Under the pieces are notes generated by a model, which worked only from the letters and a program-made list of their open reading frames with translations, ran no database searches and was not told the DNA's origin. Positions 62,167 to 64,000 of a stretch of 64,000 nucleotides of DNA are shown one piece after another (the first letter of the stretch is position 1; every line of letters starts with the position of its first letter). The position numbers and the translations under genes were made by a program. Source of the DNA: Tanytarsus gracilentus (taxonomy: Eukaryota > Arthropoda > Insecta > Diptera > Chironomidae); the NCBI GenBank assembly GCA_038502055.1, contig JAXRKN010000037.1, positions 1,364,001 to 1,428,000 of the forward strand, given 5' to 3'.

Positions 62167-64000
62167 GTAAGTTGATTTGACTCGCACATAGACATTCAGT
62201 GAGAGACACAATCAACATAATAATGTCCAAAATTGACTGAAAAAAAGAAAGAATTTGTCCTTCTTTGATTAAAAAGAGAGAAAGAGACTGACGAACGTGA
62301 AGCGATAGAGAAGATAGATCGAAAAGCTATATCTCGCCAATTTATATATGTGATAGGATGTGCACACAAAATGTCTATTTTGCTATATCCTCAAACTAAA
62401 ATAAATACACTAAAAATTTCAAAGCAACTCGATAAATCATGAAAATTTATGACTTCATTGCAAAAATTTTCGTCGCTCCCACATTAAACTCTCTCTCTCT
62501 CTCCTCCTCCACTTTCAAATAACCAATCACTAACTAAGCTCTGTGAGCTTTTGTTACATCAGCAACTTTATTATACTGATCAAAATTATGTTTTTGTTGC
62601 GACTCTGATTATTATTATTTAGTGCAACTAATAAACTAAAATCTCTCTCTTTTCACTATGTTCATTTTGCATTGTTTTCATGCAACGCTATAAAATCTGT
62701 GTGAAAATATGTAAATTTATGAAAAGATGAGGTTAAAGATGGGAAAAGGATTATAAAAATTAAAATAGTTGGAGTGTGCAAAAATATTTTTAGTAAAAGT
62801 ATTTTTTTTTGAAATTGTAACACAAGAAAATAAGTAAAAAATCCCAATTTTTCCCACCTCATTTATATGGCTTATAAAAATTATATCATCTCAACAACTG
62901 AAATCCTTTTTCTGGTTTTATAAACGGTTCATTCACAGAACGAGCGTGCTAAAAGTTTTATTATGCATTTTGAGAGAGTTGGAGGGTGAAAAAGGAAGTA
63001 GGAAGAGACCTTTGGTTAGTCGGCATTTCTTCTACAACATTGCCACCTCATGGAAGTTTATTAAATAAATTGTAAATGATTTTCGTGCATGTATGCAAAC
63101 ATTATAAAAAAGGCTTGCGGAGAGAAGAAGAGGAAAAGGTATGGGAAATTGTTATTGTTAATTTGTGAAAATGGCAAATAATAAGGAGAAAAGTGAAAAA
63201 TATACTTGAAAGGAGAGAGAGCGAAAAAAAGAAGAAAAATGAAAACAAATTTATTCTCATACTAAAAATATTTCATATTGCACATATTCCTTATTGCACA
63301 CAAAGTATTGCCAACTCTCTCTCTTTTATTATTATGACTCTATATCATATCCCTTCCCATACATGTGTATGTTATCAAGGAATGTGTTACATCGTGTGCT
63401 ATTCAGGCGAAAATGTCATTACGTTTATCATTTCTTTCTTCTTATACTCTCCTCATGTGCATGATGTACACACAGCAACGAACGAGTGAGAGAGAGAGAA
63501 GGGGTTGAAAGTGCAAAGAAATAAGCCAAAAAGAAAAAGTTTTCGTCGACGTCATTTATTTTCGGCGTGGCGGCGGCTACGGGTTCCAAGTGTTATTTTA
63601 TATGCTGAAACTGTGAGGAGCTCTTTATGTGTTTCGGTGCATTATTTATGAAAAAAAGTATAAAATTCACAAAACACAATTTTTATATCGTCGAAGATTT
63701 TTCTTTTATTATATATTGCACAAAAGTGGAATTATTAAGCAAATGAACCAATTTCTCATGACATTTCCTTTCCACATCCTTCTCTTTAGCTTTTTATCAC
63801 ATCAGCCCTAAATTGCACTATTTTATTCAAAAGGCGAACTCTTCAGAGAGCAAGCGAGCACGAGCGGCGAAATAAAAAGAATAAACACAGTAAAAGGAAG
63901 TGATTTTATATTAAATATCTTTTTATTGAACCGTCACATGAAATGTGGTGAAAACACTTTAAAATATACATTAACACATTTATTATTCATTGTCTTGAGA
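62167..64000. other. Presumed intron to the window end
   Basis: AT-rich with TC/GA tracts (62486-62505, 63484-63500) and a short GC-richer patch at about 63545-63590. No exon is supported. Confidence 0.45.

Noticed and set aside
61861..62211. 116-aa minus-strand ORF with V/A/D-rich run
   Set aside because: Antisense of the CAG/CAA repeat in exon B.
1..64000. CRISPR arrays, bacterial operons, rRNA genes, autonomous transposase genes
   Set aside because: None seen. All genes have spliceosomal introns and animal families; the only transposon-like elements are the MITE and the fold-back.

Overview
This is AT-rich arthropod nuclear DNA, almost certainly insect and most likely a dipteran. The organism guess rests on (i) introns of about 54-100 bp alternating with a few multi-kb introns, (ii) a DSC1/NaCP60E-type cation channel, a miple-type midkine/pleiotrophin homologue and insect-like Eb1 and muskelin, and (iii) GA/TC-rich intergenic DNA typical of fly-like genomes. 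A nematoceran (midge or mosquito relative) is my best guess, from gene style only.

Layout. 1-751 (+): last five exons of PAN3. 2289-2995 (-): a two-exon gene with two small membrane-protein ORFs on one transcript, separated by 2 nt. 4887-6165 (+): a secreted midkine/pleiotrophin-like protein (miple). 6.2-11.7 kb: no coding sequence found. 11750-14589 (+): a 623-aa CABIT-domain protein of the GAREM/THEMIS/Serrano kind. 17233-20862 (+): Eb1, with two alternative versions of its third coding segment. The intron between them carries an 872-bp hAT-like MITE with a G-quadruplex-forming core. 22042-25900 (+): muskelin, 11 exons, 721 aa. 30234-46486 (+): a 23-exon, 2403-aa DSC1/NaCP60E channel with a D-E-E-A selectivity filter. 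Its second large intron holds a long fold-back repeat and, on the opposite strand, the whole RpL41 gene (25 aa). 46.5-64 kb: mostly non-coding, with two well-formed coding exons (57249-57750 and 61797-62166) that both end in phase 1 and look like alternative 5' coding exons of one regulatory gene whose body lies to the right.

Exon structures were built by hand from GT/AG sites, reading phase and recalled family sequence. For every complete multi-exon gene the summed exon lengths are divisible by 3 and no internal stop remains. The genes are not one pathway: they cover mRNA deadenylation (PAN3), microtubule plus ends (Eb1), a CTLH E3-ligase subunit (muskelin), growth-factor signalling (miple), a CABIT adaptor, ion conduction and the ribosome. 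The most unusual things are the dicistronic microprotein gene, the paired Eb1 exons with unequal intron content and a G4-bearing MITE between them, an intron-gain-like direct repeat in muskelin, and the fold-back and nested RpL41 in the channel intron.
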